From Nevskia sp. (GTDB lineage: Bacteria; Pseudomonadota; Gammaproteobacteria; Nevskiales; Nevskiaceae), in NCBI RefSeq assembly GCF_021732705.1, contig NZ_JAKFUM010000003.1, forward strand, positions 310,001-374,000: a stretch of DNA of 64,000 nucleotides, in the 5' to 3' direction. A model generated the notes under the pieces. The model saw only the letters and a program-made list of their open reading frames with translations. It was not told where the DNA came from and made no database searches. Positions 8,669-17,566 of this stretch are shown here, piece after piece. The first letter of the stretch is position 1. The number at the start of each line of letters is the position of its first letter. A program made the position numbers and the translations under genes.

Positions 8669-9568
8669 ATGACGACACCTCACATCGCCTTTTTGGGCCT
8701 GGGCAACATGGGCGGCCCGATGGCCGTGAACCTCGCCAAGGCCGGCTACGCGATCCATGCCTTCGACCTCAGCTCTGAGGCCTGCGCGAAGGCCGCAGGG
8801 CAGCCGGGCGTCACCATCGCCGCATCGGCCGCCGCGGCCGTGGACGCAGCCGAGATCGTCATCTCTATGCTGCCGGCCAGCAGACATGTGGAGTCGCTGT
8901 ACTTGGGCGACGATGGCCTGCTCACCATACTGTCCCACGGCACGCTGGTTATTGACTGCAGCACCATTGCACCAGCGTCGGCGTTCAAGGTGTCGCAGGC
9001 CGCTGCCGCGCGCGGCGTGGCGATGCTGGACGCCCCAGTCTCCGGTGGTACGGCCGGAGCCGCCGCTGGCACGCTGACCTTCATCGTCGGCGGAGAAGCC
9101 CAGGTTCTGGAGCGCGCGCGGCCAGTTCTCCTGGCCATGGGCAAGAACATCTTCCATATGGGCAGCAACAGCGCCGGCCAAGTCGCCAAGCTGTGCAACA
9201 ACATGGCGCTGGGCGTCATCATGGCCGTCACTGGCGAGGCGCTCGCGCTGGGTGTCGCGCATGGACTGGACGCCAAAGTGCTGTCGCAGATGATGGCCGT
9301 CAGCACCGGCCGCAGTTGGGCCACCGAGGTCTGCAACCCCTGGCCCGGCGTGCTGGAGAACGCGCCAGCGTCGCGCGGCTACACGGGCGGCTTCGGCAAC
9401 GACCTGATGCTGAAAGACCTGGGCTTGGCGGTCGAGGCGGCGATGGGCGTCGGTGCGACGATCCCGCTGGGCGAGCTGGCACGCAACCTCTACGCACTGA
9501 ACAAACAGGCTGGCCGCGGCAGCCTGGACTTCTCCAGCGTGGTCAAACTTGTCAGCGAGAAGGTCTAA
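8669..9568 (+). CDS. mmsB: 3-hydroxyisobutyrate dehydrogenase
   Basis: This 299-residue NAD-dependent dehydrogenase of the beta-hydroxyacid family makes methylmalonate semialdehyde, the substrate of MmsA. It has the Rossmann motif GLGNMGGPMAVNL near the N-terminus (about 10-22), the substrate-binding DAPVSGGTAGAAAGTL (about 121-136) and the catalytic Lys region GQVAKLCNNM (about 170-179). It is the last gene of the valine operon, preceded by GGAGACAAGACC. With the neighbours it completes the route from isobutyryl-CoA, except for the interrupted mmsA. Confidence 0.93.
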   Translation: MTTPHIAFLGLGNMGGPMAVNLAKAGYAIHAFDLSSEACAKAAGQPGVTIAASAAAAVDAAEIVISMLPASRHVESLYLGDDGLLTILSHGTLVIDCSTIAPASAFKVSQAAAARGVAMLDAPVSGGTAGAAAGTLTFIVGGEAQVLERARPVLLAMGKNIFHMGSNSAGQVAKLCNNMALGVIMAVTGEALALGVAHGLDAKVLSQMMAVSTGRSWATEVCNPWPGVLENAPASRGYTGGFGNDLMLKDLGLAVEAAMGVGATIPLGELARNLYALNKQAGRGSLDFSSVVKLVSEKV

Positions 9569-9605
9569 TCTGCTTCGCCACGGCAGGGGCCGTCACAATG
9601 AATAG

Positions 9606-10262
9606 ATGACTTCCAGCACCTCGCTTTCACGCGCCTGGATGCGTCTGCCCTCCGGTGCACACCTCGATCTGATCAATCCGAGTCCTGACACATGGACCGA
9701 CATGGACTTGGCGGTGCGCCTGTCGCGCACGGCGCGCTGGGGCGGCGAATCCGCCTGGCCGCTGCCCCTGTCAGTCGCGCAGCATTCGCTGCTGGTGTTG
9801 GAACTGCGGCGCATGGCCGCATCAGGCCCGCTGAGCCCCGAGGAAGAACTGTTGGAAGTGCTGCACGACGCGGAAGAGGGGTTTCTGGGGTTCGACTGCA
9901 TATCGCCGCTCAAGGCAGTTCTGGGTGAGCCCTTCCGCGCGGTTGCCAACCGCCTTATGCAGGTCGTTGCACAGCGCTACGAACTGCCGCCCTGGACACC
10001 CGAACGCTACCGGCTGCACAAGCAGGCCGATCTGGCGGCGGCGGCCAGCGAAGCGGTGCATTGCGTGGGCTGGACTCACGGGGAGGTTCGCGACATCCTG
10101 CGAATCGAAGCGCCCATCATCGACGCTGATCCGCTGGCCGCCCGGTATGGCGGTGTGCCATGGGCGCCGTGGCGTCTCGACGTGGCGGCGCAACGGTTCC
10201 ATGATGTGCTGCAAGACGCGTGTGCCCGTCGCAGCACCCCGCAAGCCTCCGATCCTCAGTGA
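9606..10262 (+). CDS. HD-domain (YfbR-like) phosphohydrolase
   Basis: This 218-residue soluble protein has the HD-superfamily metal motif spread over AQHSLL (about 59-64) and EVLHDAEEGFLG (about 82-93). Such proteins often hydrolyse deoxynucleotides or other phosphoesters; I associate similar ones with plasmids and ICEs. It starts 37 bp after mmsB in the same direction but has no obvious link to valine breakdown. Its 3' end overlaps the tail of the convergent gene by 7 bp. The substrate cannot be predicted. Confidence 0.75.
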   Translation: MTSSTSLSRAWMRLPSGAHLDLINPSPDTWTDMDLAVRLSRTARWGGESAWPLPLSVAQHSLLVLELRRMAASGPLSPEEELLEVLHDAEEGFLGFDCISPLKAVLGEPFRAVANRLMQVVAQRYELPPWTPERYRLHKQADLAAAASEAVHCVGWTHGEVRDILRIEAPIIDADPLAARYGGVPWAPWRLDVAAQRFHDVLQDACARRSTPQASDPQ

Positions 10263-10864
10263 CGCGACGATGCTGGCTGCAACAGCCGCACACCATCAAG
10301 CAGCCGGCAGGCTTGGCATCGACAAGCGTCAGGCAGGCGCGGCAGCGCGGGCTCCAGCATCTCGCACACCACCGCCAGCAATCGGAGGTGCATAGTCCAC
10401 GCACCGTTGCGCCCATGGGGCAGGCGCATGCGCTTGGCAAGCGCCATGACCCGGTGCGATGCGTCGAGGCGGTGTAGGGCGCTGGCGCCGGGGTCGGTGG
10501 CTGCGAGCCACCTGCACAGCAGGAGAGTGGATTCTGCTTGCCGCATCTCCACTGCCATCGTGATCGCGTGCGCCAACTCATCCGGCCGAAGCGCTTCTGG
10601 CCGCTGCGCGAGCCGCTCCATCCACGGACGCGCTGCCCGCTTGCTGCCCAGTTGCGCGCAGACGATCAGGATACCTAGTTGCAACTGGGCTGCGTTCGCA
10701 TACCTCTTGCGCAGAGCATCCCGGTAGATCCGCTCGATCTGGTTCGGCTGGCCTGATCCGAGCGCATGTGCCACCTCGGCGCGAAAGGCCGCGCTCCAGT
10801 CCACCGCGGCTACGCGCCCCGCATACTTGGCTGCATCATGTTGGCTGGCGCGACCGGCAAGCAT
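10256..10864 (-). CDS. Hypothetical protein downstream of the glyA remnant
   Basis: A 202-residue frame rich in Ala, Arg and Leu, with helical-repeat-like spacing of hydrophobic residues and two Cys near the C-terminus (CRCQAC). There is no signal peptide. ATG 10864 lies 4 bp after the glyA stop on the same strand, so it was probably co-transcribed with glyA before that gene was broken. I do not recognise the family. No strong ribosome binding site is visible, so the start is uncertain. Confidence 0.5.
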   Translation of the reverse strand: MLAGRASQHDAAKYAGRVAAVDWSAAFRAEVAHALGSGQPNQIERIYRDALRKRYANAAQLQLGILIVCAQLGSKRAARPWMERLAQRPEALRPDELAHAITMAVEMRQAESTLLLCRWLAATDPGASALHRLDASHRVMALAKRMRLPHGRNGAWTMHLRLLAVVCEMLEPALPRLPDACRCQACRLLDGVRLLQPASSRH

Positions 10865-10868
10865 CGAC

Positions 10869-11229
10869 TCATTTATAGACAGGGAAGCGCCTCGTCAGCG
10901 CAGCAACTTGTTCCCGCACGCGCTGGATTCTGTCAGCATTATGCGGTGCATCCAGTACGTCGGCCACGAGGTTGCCTACCAAGCGTGCCTCATCCTCGCA
11001 GAAACCGCGTGTCGTCATGGCGGGCGTGCCCAAGCGGATGCCCGAGGTCACGAACGGCTTCTCTGGGTCGCTCGGGATCGCATTCTTGTTGCCCGTGATG
11101 CGCGCCTCGCCGAATGCCTTCTCTGCCTCCATGCCGGCAATCTTCTTGGCACGCAAGTCCAGCATGACGTGGCTTTCCGTGCGGCCGGAGATGATGCGCA
11201 AACCGCGCGCGATCAGCGTCTTGGCTAGA
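10869..11229 (-). pseudogene. glyA: Serine hydroxymethyltransferase, C-terminal fragment
   Basis: About 120 codons match the C-terminus of serine hydroxymethyltransferase: [51 protein letters not shown], then RRFPVYK and a stop. The upstream part of the gene is interrupted at about 11230 by the IS element and resumes at about 12732. The enzyme would make glycine and 5,10-methylene-tetrahydrofolate, the source of methyl groups for the adjacent metE. Together the two pieces cover less than half of a normal GlyA of about 415 residues, so no function remains. Confidence 0.9.
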
Positions 11230-11348
11230 CATCATGGTCGCTCGCCGGCTGCGGCGAAGGCTCGTCTCCAGTATCGTGGGTTGCGCACCGAGGTGTGCCG
11301 AGCCACATGCGGCAGGGCGGGCCAGCCGCAGCGTTAAGGAGACGAGCC

Positions 11349-12467
11349 ATGGACGAGCGTATCAAGTTCTTCGTCGGTCTGGACGCCCACAAGGACACGA
11401 TTGCGGTGGCGGCTTGCGAAGCCGGACGTGAACCGGCTCGCTTTGCCGGCACGCTGGGGCCGGATGTGCGGGCACTGCTGAAGGTACTGGGCAAGGCAGG
11501 AGATCCTGCTGCGGTGAGTGTGGTGTACGAAGCCGGCCCGACGGGCTACGGGCTGTACCGCGAGCTGAGCCGGCGCGGCTACCACTGCGAGATCATCGCG
11601 CCCACCCTGATCCCACGGCGAGCCGGCGAGCGCATCAAGACCGACCGGCGCGACTGCCTGCGGCTGGCGGAGTTGTCGCGCTCAGGCGAACTCAAGCCGA
11701 TCTGGGTGCCCGACGAAGCGCATGAGGCCATGCGCAACCTGTGGCGTGCCCGCGAGGATGCAGTGGGCATGCGGCTGAAGGCGCGTCAGCAGCTCAAGGC
11801 CTTCTTGCTACGTCATGGCCGGCGCTATCCGGGCAAGACCTCGTGGACCAAGAGCCACGAGCGCTGGATCAGCGATCAACGCTTCGACCACCAAGGTGAC
11901 CGCATTGCCCTGGGGGAGTATCAGTTGGCGCAGCAGTCGGCTGAACAACGCGTGCAGCGGTTGACCACTGCGCTGACCGAGGCGGCTGCAGGCTGGCGGC
12001 TGGAGCCGGTCGTGGCGGCGCTGCGTGCCCTGCGTGGCATCGACACGGTCAGCGCCATCGGCCTGGTGGCCGAGATCGGGGATTTCCGCCGCTTCGGCAC
12101 GGCACGCCAGTTCATGGGAGACCTCGGGCTCGTGCCATCAGAGCACTCCAGCGGCAACAGCATTCGTCGCGGCTCGATCACCAAGACCGGCAACGCTCAC
12201 GCCAGGCGGCTGCTGACCGAGGCGGCTTGGAACTACCGGTTCCCAGCGCGCCTGAGCCAAGCGCTGCGCGAACGCAGCAATGCCCTGCCCGAGGCGGTGT
12301 GTCGACACGCCTGGAAGGCTCAACTGCGTCTATGCGGACGGTTCGCACGTCTGTCTTCGCGGGGCGTGCAGACCAACAAGGTCTGTGTCGCGGTGGCACG
12401 CGAGCTGGCCGGCTTCGTTTGGGCCATCGCCCAACAGGCATCGTTGCCCACAACCCCGCCGCATTGA
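11349..12467 (+). CDS. IS110/IS1111-family DEDD transposase
   Basis: The protein is 372 residues from ATG 11349, which follows AAGGAG; the frame is open further upstream. The N-terminal RuvC-like DEDD domain begins FVGLDAHKDTIAVA and continues with VYEAGPTGYGLYR and KTDRRDCLRLAELSR. The C-terminal Transposase_20 domain has LRGIDTVSAIGLVAEIGDF and GLVPSEHSSGNSIRRG, which contains the expected catalytic serine. It is intact, so the element may still be active. Members of this family are guided by an RNA made from the element's own non-coding end. Confidence 0.93.
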   Translation: MDERIKFFVGLDAHKDTIAVAACEAGREPARFAGTLGPDVRALLKVLGKAGDPAAVSVVYEAGPTGYGLYRELSRRGYHCEIIAPTLIPRRAGERIKTDRRDCLRLAELSRSGELKPIWVPDEAHEAMRNLWRAREDAVGMRLKARQQLKAFLLRHGRRYPGKTSWTKSHERWISDQRFDHQGDRIALGEYQLAQQSAEQRVQRLTTALTEAAAGWRLEPVVAALRALRGIDTVSAIGLVAEIGDFRRFGTARQFMGDLGLVPSEHSSGNSIRRGSITKTGNAHARRLLTEAAWNYRFPARLSQALRERSNALPEAVCRHAWKAQLRLCGRFARLSSRGVQTNKVCVAVARELAGFVWAIAQQASLPTTPPH

Positions 12468-12718
12468 GCGGCGTCCCTGTAGCAAGCGGCCTGCGGTGAT
12501 GCGGCACGCATCACGACGGGAAGAACCCTCGCCGGCACTATCCACAGAAAGGCCTTCGGGCAACCTGCGCTGCTAGACGGAGGTAGCTTCCATGACGGAT
12601 CGATGCTGGGCGGTAACCAACCCGCGGATATCAGACTGATCCATCGTCGCTGCAACCGACTCGTGCCGCATCACCCCAAGCCGCTTGTCCAAAGGATCAA
12701 ACAGCCAGCATTGACGAA
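12468..12718 (+). ncRNA. Candidate guide (seek/bridge) RNA region of the IS element
   Basis: This is the non-coding 3' end between the transposase stop and the right inverted repeat. In IS1111-group elements the guide RNA that recognises target and donor DNA is encoded downstream of the transposase, and this 250-bp stretch has the right place and size. No fold was computed, so the RNA boundaries and guide loops are unknown. It is inferred from element architecture only. Confidence 0.4.
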
Positions 12719-12731
12719 AGCGACCATATCA

Positions 12732-12865
12732 GTACCTTGGCGTTCTTGATAACCTGTTCCTGGTAGATATTGAACTCGGGCGCTAATGCCTCCTTGAAGG
12801 CTACGGCCTTGCCAGCGATGACGTGCATCGGCGGTCCGCCCTGGATACCGGGGAAGATGGGCTCC
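12732..12865 (-). pseudogene. glyA: Serine hydroxymethyltransferase, internal fragment
   Basis: About 45 codons match the central part of Gly[21 protein letters not shown], then AFKEALAP and [10 protein letters not shown], at which point the IS element interrupts. The 5' part of glyA (roughly 250 codons with the PLP lysine) is absent and the remnant abuts the metE stop region. So glyA first lost its 5' end, or was captured incomplete, independently of the IS insertion. Confidence 0.88.
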
Positions 12866-12874
12866 GCGTGAGGT

Positions 12875-15166
12875 TTAGACGGACTGACGCAGCGTCTTCG
12901 CAGCCGCGACCATGTTGGTCAACGCCGGAATCACCTCGGCCCACTGGCGAGTCTTCAGGCCGCAGTCCGGGTTGACCCACAGCCGCTCAGCGGGAATGCG
13001 CTCCGCAGCTTTCTTCATGAGCTGGACGATATGCTCCTGCGTTGGAATATTGGGCGAGTGGATGTCATAGACGCCTGGACCGATCTCGTTGGGGTACTTG
13101 AAGCTGTCGAAAGCATCCAGCAACTCCATGTCCGAGCGCGAGGTCTCAATCGTGATGACGTCGGCGTCCATGTCGGCGATGGACGCGATGATGTCGTTGA
13201 ACTCCGAGTAGCACATGTGGGTGTGGATCTGGGTCTCGTCACCCACGCCGTTGGCAGTGATGCGGAAGGATTCGACGGCCCAGTCCAGGTACTCCTGCCA
13301 TTGCGACTTGCGCAGCGGCAGGCCCTCGCGCAGCGCGGCCTCGTCGATCTGGATCACGCGAACACCGGCCTGCTCAAGGTCCAGTACCTCCTGGCGGATG
13401 GCCAGCGCGAGTTGCTTGCACGACGCCGAGCGAGGCTGGTCGTCGCGCACGAAGGACCAGTTCAGTATCGTCACCGGGCCGGTCAGCATGCCCTTCATGG
13501 GCTTCTTGGTGAGCGACTGGGCATAGGTGATCCACTCCACCGTCATCGCCTTCGGGCGGCTGATGTCGCCGAACAGGATCGGCGGCTTGACGCAGCGCGA
13601 GCCGTAGGACTGCACCCAACCGAACTGGCTGAAGGCGTAGCCGTCGAGTTGCTCCCCGAAGTATTCGACCATGTCGTTACGCTCGGCCTCGCCGTGCACC
13701 AGCACGTCCAGTTCCAGCTTTTCCTGCTCGCGCACGCTGCGCTCGATCTCGGCCCGCATCGCGGCCTGGTAGCCCAGGTAGTCCAGGCAGCCGGCCTTAA
13801 ATTCGCTGCGCGCGTGGCGGATTTCGGCGGTCTGCGGGAAGGAGCCGATAGTGGTTGTCGGGTACGCCGGCAGCTTGAGGAATCCCGCCTGCTTGGCCGC
13901 ACGATTGGCGTAGGCGCTTTTGCGCTGGCCCATGTCGACGTTGACGCGGGCTACCGCGGCCTCCACCGCCGGGTTGTTCACGCGCGGCGAGGCGCGGCGG
14001 GCAGCCAGCGCAGCCTGGTTGGCTGCCAGCGCGTCCTGGACCGCAGCTCGGCCTTCGCGCAGGGCCTTGCCGAGCACGCGCAGTTCTTCGAGCTTCTGCA
14101 GCGCGAAGGCCAGCCAGGACTTGACCTCGGCGTCCAGCTTCTGCTCGCTCGCGAGGTCCACTGGCACATGCAGCAGCGAGCACGACGGCGCGATCCACAA
14201 GCGCTCACCCAGCCGCTCGACCAGCGGCTCGATCCAGTCGAGCACGGCCGCCAAGTCGGTCTTCCAGATATTGCGACCATTGATGACGCCCAGCGACAGC
14301 ACCTTGTGAGCCGGCAGAAGGTTGATCAGGGTCTGCACGCCCTCACGGTCGTTGATGGCATCAATGTGCAGTCCAGCTACCGGCAGGCCGGCCGCGAGGT
14401 AGGCGTTTTCCTGTAGCTGACCGAAATAGGTCGCCAGGAGCAGCTTGACCTTGGCGTCCTTGAGCTGGTGGTAAGCCGTGTTGAGGGCGTGCTGCCAGTC
14501 GGCATCGAGTTCCGTCACAAGGATGGGTTCGTCGACCTGCACCCATTCGACGCCCTGCGCCGCCAGCGTGTCCAGCAGCTCGGCGTACACGGGGAGCAGG
14601 CGCTCCAGCAGGGCCAGCTTGTTCGAGTCGTCCTTAGCCTTGCCGATCGCCAGATAGGTCACTGGTCCAATGATCACCGGCTTTGCCTTCAACCCCTGCG
14701 CCCTGGTTTCGGCTAACTGCTCCAGCAGGCGCGAAGCGTCGAGCATGAACGCTGTGGCGGCGGTGAACTCGGGGACGATGTAGTGGTAGTTGGTGTCAAA
14801 CCACTTGGTCATCTCGCCAGCGGCCACGCTGCCGCAGCATGCCGCATGGTCGTCGATACCCTTAGCCGAGCGGCCGCGCGCCACGCGGAAGTAGTTGTCC
14901 AGCGGATCGCCGTGGAAGCCCTGCACCCGCTCGGGCAGGTTGCCCAGTGTGAAGCTCATATCCAGCACCTGGTCGTAAAAGGCGAAATCGCCCACAGGCA
15001 CCAGGTCCAGGCCGGTCTGGTTCTCCCAGTTGCGCTGGCGTAGCTGCGCACCCAGGGCCTTGAGTTCGTCGAGCGAGGACTCGCCATTCCAGTAAGACTC
15101 CAGCGCGAACTTCAGTTCGCGCTTGGCGCCGATGCGGGGGAAACCGAGGTTATGGATCGTCGTCAT
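12875..15166 (-). CDS. metE: Cobalamin-independent methionine synthase
   Basis: The protein has 763 residues, full length for MetE, and transfers the methyl group of 5-methyltetrahydropteroyl-triglutamate to homocysteine. The N-terminal half begins [20 protein letters not shown]. The C-terminal catalytic half has [30 protein letters not shown] and the zinc ligands in HTHMCYS (His about 650, Cys about 652) and NPDCGLKTR (Cys about 735). A MetR-type operator candidate lies 55 bp upstream. It is ICE-borne, next to a second, folate-independent methionine synthase system. Confidence 0.96.
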   Translation of the reverse strand: MTTIHNLGFPRIGAKRELKFALESYWNGESSLDELKALGAQLRQRNWENQTGLDLVPVGDFAFYDQVLDMSFTLGNLPERVQGFHGDPLDNYFRVARGRSAKGIDDHAACCGSVAAGEMTKWFDTNYHYIVPEFTAATAFMLDASRLLEQLAETRAQGLKAKPVIIGPVTYLAIGKAKDDSNKLALLERLLPVYAELLDTLAAQGVEWVQVDEPILVTELDADWQHALNTAYHQLKDAKVKLLLATYFGQLQENAYLAAGLPVAGLHIDAINDREGVQTLINLLPAHKVLSLGVINGRNIWKTDLAAVLDWIEPLVERLGERLWIAPSCSLLHVPVDLASEQKLDAEVKSWLAFALQKLEELRVLGKALREGRAAVQDALAANQAALAARRASPRVNNPAVEAAVARVNVDMGQRKSAYANRAAKQAGFLKLPAYPTTTIGSFPQTAEIRHARSEFKAGCLDYLGYQAAMRAEIERSVREQEKLELDVLVHGEAERNDMVEYFGEQLDGYAFSQFGWVQSYGSRCVKPPILFGDISRPKAMTVEWITYAQSLTKKPMKGMLTGPVTILNWSFVRDDQPRSASCKQLALAIRQEVLDLEQAGVRVIQIDEAALREGLPLRKSQWQEYLDWAVESFRITANGVGDETQIHTHMCYSEFNDIIASIADMDADVITIETSRSDMELLDAFDSFKYPNEIGPGVYDIHSPNIPTQEHIVQLMKKAAERIPAERLWVNPDCGLKTRQWAEVIPALTNMVAAAKTLRQSV

Positions 15167-15220
15167 GGTCTGCTCTCAAAACAGGAAACGTGGAATGACG
15201 CAAATCCTAGGGAAGCCAGG

Positions 15221-15257
15221 CAATGAAGTAAAATGGTCTTATCTCACATATCCATGA
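15221..15257. promoter_or_regulatory. Operator-like sequence before metE, copy 1
   Basis: A 22-base stretch from 15221 (CAATGAAGTAAAATGGTCTT, then AT) is identical to one at 18260-18281 before metR and the mesDX operon. Similarity continues to 15257, with about 33 of 37 bases shared. As the sequence precedes both methionine transcription units and metR itself, it is probably the MetR binding and promoter region. It does not match the E. coli TGAA-N5-TTCA consensus exactly. Confidence 0.65.
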
Positions 15258-15261
15258 ATTC

Positions 15262-15372
15262 TGCTCAATTGTTCTGGAGCACATCCATCGGGCCATCGGG
15301 CCATCGGGCCATCGGGCACGAGGTCGAGAAACAAGGTGTTGAGTTCCAGGCAATCCTGAGCCAGGGGCCTTG
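15262..15372 (+). pseudogene. Decayed 5' piece of a second metR
   Basis: This stretch aligns with the start of the intact metR (18306-18425): GGAGCACATCCATC with GAGCGCATCCACC, GAGGTCGAGAAACAAGG with CAGGTCGAAAAGCAAGG, then GTGTTGA and CCTGAG segments in the same order. There are small deletions, and an 8-base tandem repeat inserted in the middle. It sits at the same distance from its operator copy as real metR does. It is a relic of a metR-metE divergent pair. Confidence 0.6.
15286..15317. repeat. Four tandem copies of CATCGGGC
   Basis: Four perfect 8-base units lie inside the metR relic. The intact metR has a single related segment (CATCCACCTCAGCATCG) here, so the repeat expanded after the copy stopped coding. 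Confidence 0.9.
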
Positions 15373-15426
15373 CCCGGTCACTCCGGATGGAATCAAAAGT
15401 TTGGGCGTGACGAGACCGGGCCTGCG

Positions 15427-16452
15427 TCACATCCCAGTGAACCGCTCCTTTGCCAGCCTCGTGCCTTCTGCCAGCGCTTTCAGCTTGCGCCACGCCACGT
15501 CCCGCCCCATAGGCGCCAGGCCGCAATTCGTGCATGGGAACAGCCGCTCCTTCGGCACGAACTCCAGCGCCCGGCCGATGGTGTCAGCAACTTCCTCGGG
15601 TGTCTCGACCACGTCGCTGGCCACATCGATCACGCCTACCAGCACGTCCTTGCCTGCCAGCAGCTTCATCAGGTCGGGCGGCACATGGGAGTGGATGCAT
15701 TCCAGGCTCACCTGGTCGATGCGGCTGCGGGCAAGCGCGGGGAACACCGCCTCATATTGGCGCCATTCGTCGCCCAGGGTGCTCTTCCAGTCGGTATTGG
15801 CCTTGATGCCGTAGCCATAGCAGATGTGCACCGCCGTCGTACAGGTCAAGCCCTCCGCCGCGCGCTCGACCGCCTGCACGCCCCAGTCGGCGGCATCTTG
15901 CATGTAGACATTGAAGGCGGGCTCGTCGAACTGGATGATGTCCACTCCGTCGGCCTGCAGCGCGAGCGCCTCCTGGTTGAGCAGTTCTGCAAACGCGAAG
16001 GCCATCTTGACCTTGTCGCCGTAGAAGCGGTCCGCCACGGTGTCGACGATGGTCATCGGGCCGGGCAAGGTGAACTTCAGCTTCTTCTTCGTGTGCGCGC
16101 GCGCCAGTTGCGCTTCGAAGGCATGCACGCGACCCTTCAGGCGCAGGGCCGACACCACCTGCGGGACCATCGCGTCGTAGCGGTTGTCGCGGATGCCCAT
16201 CTTCACCTTGTGCTCGAAGTCGATGCCCTCGATCTGCTCCAGGAAGCCGTGCACGAAGTGCTGTCGCGACTGCTCGCCGTCGCACACGATGTCCAGGCCT
16301 GCGTCTTCCTGGGCCTTGATCCACAGCAGGGTCGCATCGGCCTTGGCTTGCACAAGCGCATCGCCTTCGGCCCGCCACTGGGGCCAGAGCTTGTTGGTTT
16401 CGGCCAGCCAGGCGGGTTTTGGCAGGCTGCCGACGATGGAGGTTTCAAACAT
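15427..16452 (-). CDS. mesD: Folate-independent core methionine synthase (MesD type)
   Basis: The 341-residue protein corresponds to the C-terminal catalytic half of MetE without the folate-binding N-terminal half. It starts MFETSIVGSLPKPAWLAE and has ICYGYGIKANTDW, SLECIHSHVPPDLM and FPCTNCGLAPM, supplying the zinc and homocysteine site. It lies in one operon with a DUF1852 protein, the partner shown to be needed, with oxygen, for MesD activity. The methyl donor of the MesD family is not known. ATG 16452 was chosen by homology; the frame is open further upstream. Confidence 0.85.
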   Translation of the reverse strand: MFETSIVGSLPKPAWLAETNKLWPQWRAEGDALVQAKADATLLWIKAQEDAGLDIVCDGEQSRQHFVHGFLEQIEGIDFEHKVKMGIRDNRYDAMVPQVVSALRLKGRVHAFEAQLARAHTKKKLKFTLPGPMTIVDTVADRFYGDKVKMAFAFAELLNQEALALQADGVDIIQFDEPAFNVYMQDAADWGVQAVERAAEGLTCTTAVHICYGYGIKANTDWKSTLGDEWRQYEAVFPALARSRIDQVSLECIHSHVPPDLMKLLAGKDVLVGVIDVASDVVETPEEVADTIGRALEFVPKERLFPCTNCGLAPMGRDVAWRKLKALAEGTRLAKERFTGM

Positions 16453-16537
16453 CTGAGGATTTCTTTCTAACAAGGATGAGGGTGGCGGGCGTACTTTGGG
16501 GACCGTTTTGCCCGATTTGCGAAGCAATGCGGTGGTG

Positions 16538-17521
16538 TCAGAGCGCGCAACTGGCAGCCCATTGTTCAAGAACGTTCTTGTACGGCTTGATGAAGTGCTC
16601 TTCCGCGAACTTCCCCTGCTTGACTGCCAGCTGGCTGCGTTCTTCCCGGTCGTAGACGATCTGCGTCAGCGAGTAGTCCTGGTTCTTCAGGCTCGGCTGG
16701 TAGAAGATGCCCGCCGCGGAGTTGGCGTTGTAGATCTCGGGGCGGTAGATCTTCTGAAAGGTCTCCATCGTGCTGATGGTGCCGATCAGCTCCAGATTCG
16801 TGTAGTCGTTCAGCAGGTCGCCGTGGAAGTAGAACGCCAACGGCGCGACGCCATTGGGCGGCATGAAGAAGCGGACCTGCATCCCCATCTTCGCGAAGTA
16901 CTGGTCGGTGGAGGACAGTTCGTTCTGCTGGTACTCGGCGCCCAGGATGGGGTGCTGGTTGCCGGTCCGTCGGTAGGTCTTGCTGGTCGAGGCACTGATG
17001 CAGATGACGGGCGGCTTGTGGAAGCGCTCCTTGTAGGTGCGCGAGTTGGCGAATTGCTTGAACAGCTTGCCATGCAGGTCGCCAAAATCGTCCGGGGTAC
17101 TGAATTCCGCGCGATCGGCGTTGTACCCCGGAAGCAGGACGCTGAAGTCGTAGTCGCGCACGTAGGAGGAGAAATTGTTTCCCACGATGCCGTCGATGCG
17201 TCGGTTCGTCTTCTTGTCGATGATGTAGGTCTTCAGGATCTCGATCAATGGAAATGCACCATGGCTGCTCTCGGCGTCCATGTTCATCTCGACGGACACG
17301 ATCTCAAGCTCGACCGAGTAGCGGTCTCCCGTCGGATTGTCCCAATGCGCCAGGTCGTTAAAGCGATGGTCGATCATCCTCAGCGTGTTGCGCAGGTTCT
17401 GTTGCCGACTCGTCCCCCGGGCCAGGTTGGCAAAGTTGGTGGTGATGCGTGTGCTGTCCGAAGGGTGGTAGTTCTCATCGAAACAAATGCTTTTGAGGCT
17501 GAAAGTAAATTCTTCGTTCAT
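16538..17521 (-). CDS. mesX: DUF1852 protein, partner of MesD
   Basis: This 327-residue soluble protein begins MNEEFTFSLKSICFDENYHP, as in the DUF1852 family. DUF1852 proteins are required, together with oxygen, for MesD-dependent methionine synthesis in aerobic bacteria and may be oxygenases that deliver the methyl group. No signal peptide or membrane segment is present. The gene lies 85 bp upstream of mesD and 45 bp downstream of an FMN reductase on the same strand, which fits a flavin-dependent reaction. The chemistry remains inference. Confidence 0.85.
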   Translation of the reverse strand: MNEEFTFSLKSICFDENYHPSDSTRITTNFANLARGTSRQQNLRNTLRMIDHRFNDLAHWDNPTGDRYSVELEIVSVEMNMDAESSHGAFPLIEILKTYIIDKKTNRRIDGIVGNNFSSYVRDYDFSVLLPGYNADRAEFSTPDDFGDLHGKLFKQFANSRTYKERFHKPPVICISASTSKTYRRTGNQHPILGAEYQQNELSSTDQYFAKMGMQVRFFMPPNGVAPLAFYFHGDLLNDYTNLELIGTISTMETFQKIYRPEIYNANSAAGIFYQPSLKNQDYSLTQIVYDREERSQLAVKQGKFAEEHFIKPYKNVLEQWAASCAL

Positions 17522-17566
17522 GACGATCTGCTGCGCGGATGGTGGAGATGAAGGTCGATGCGTGCC

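Larger units (their letters stand above)
11230..12731 (+). mobile_element. IS110-family element, IS1111-like group
   Basis: The element interrupts glyA cleanly: joining the flanks restores the frame [12 protein letters not shown]. Subterminal inverted repeats ATGGTCGCT (11234-11242) and AGCGACCAT (12719-12727) lie 3-4 bases inside the ends. Subterminal repeats plus a longer non-coding 3' end (about 260 bp, against about 119 bp at the 5' end) fit the IS1111 group. At most a 2-base duplication (AG) is seen at the junctions, so the ends are accurate only to about 2 bases. Confidence 0.8.

Noticed and set aside
15233-15814. A 193-codon plus-strand gene between metE and mesD
   Set aside because: The first part is the decayed metR copy, and the rest runs antisense through mesD. 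The frame has no family similarity as a whole.
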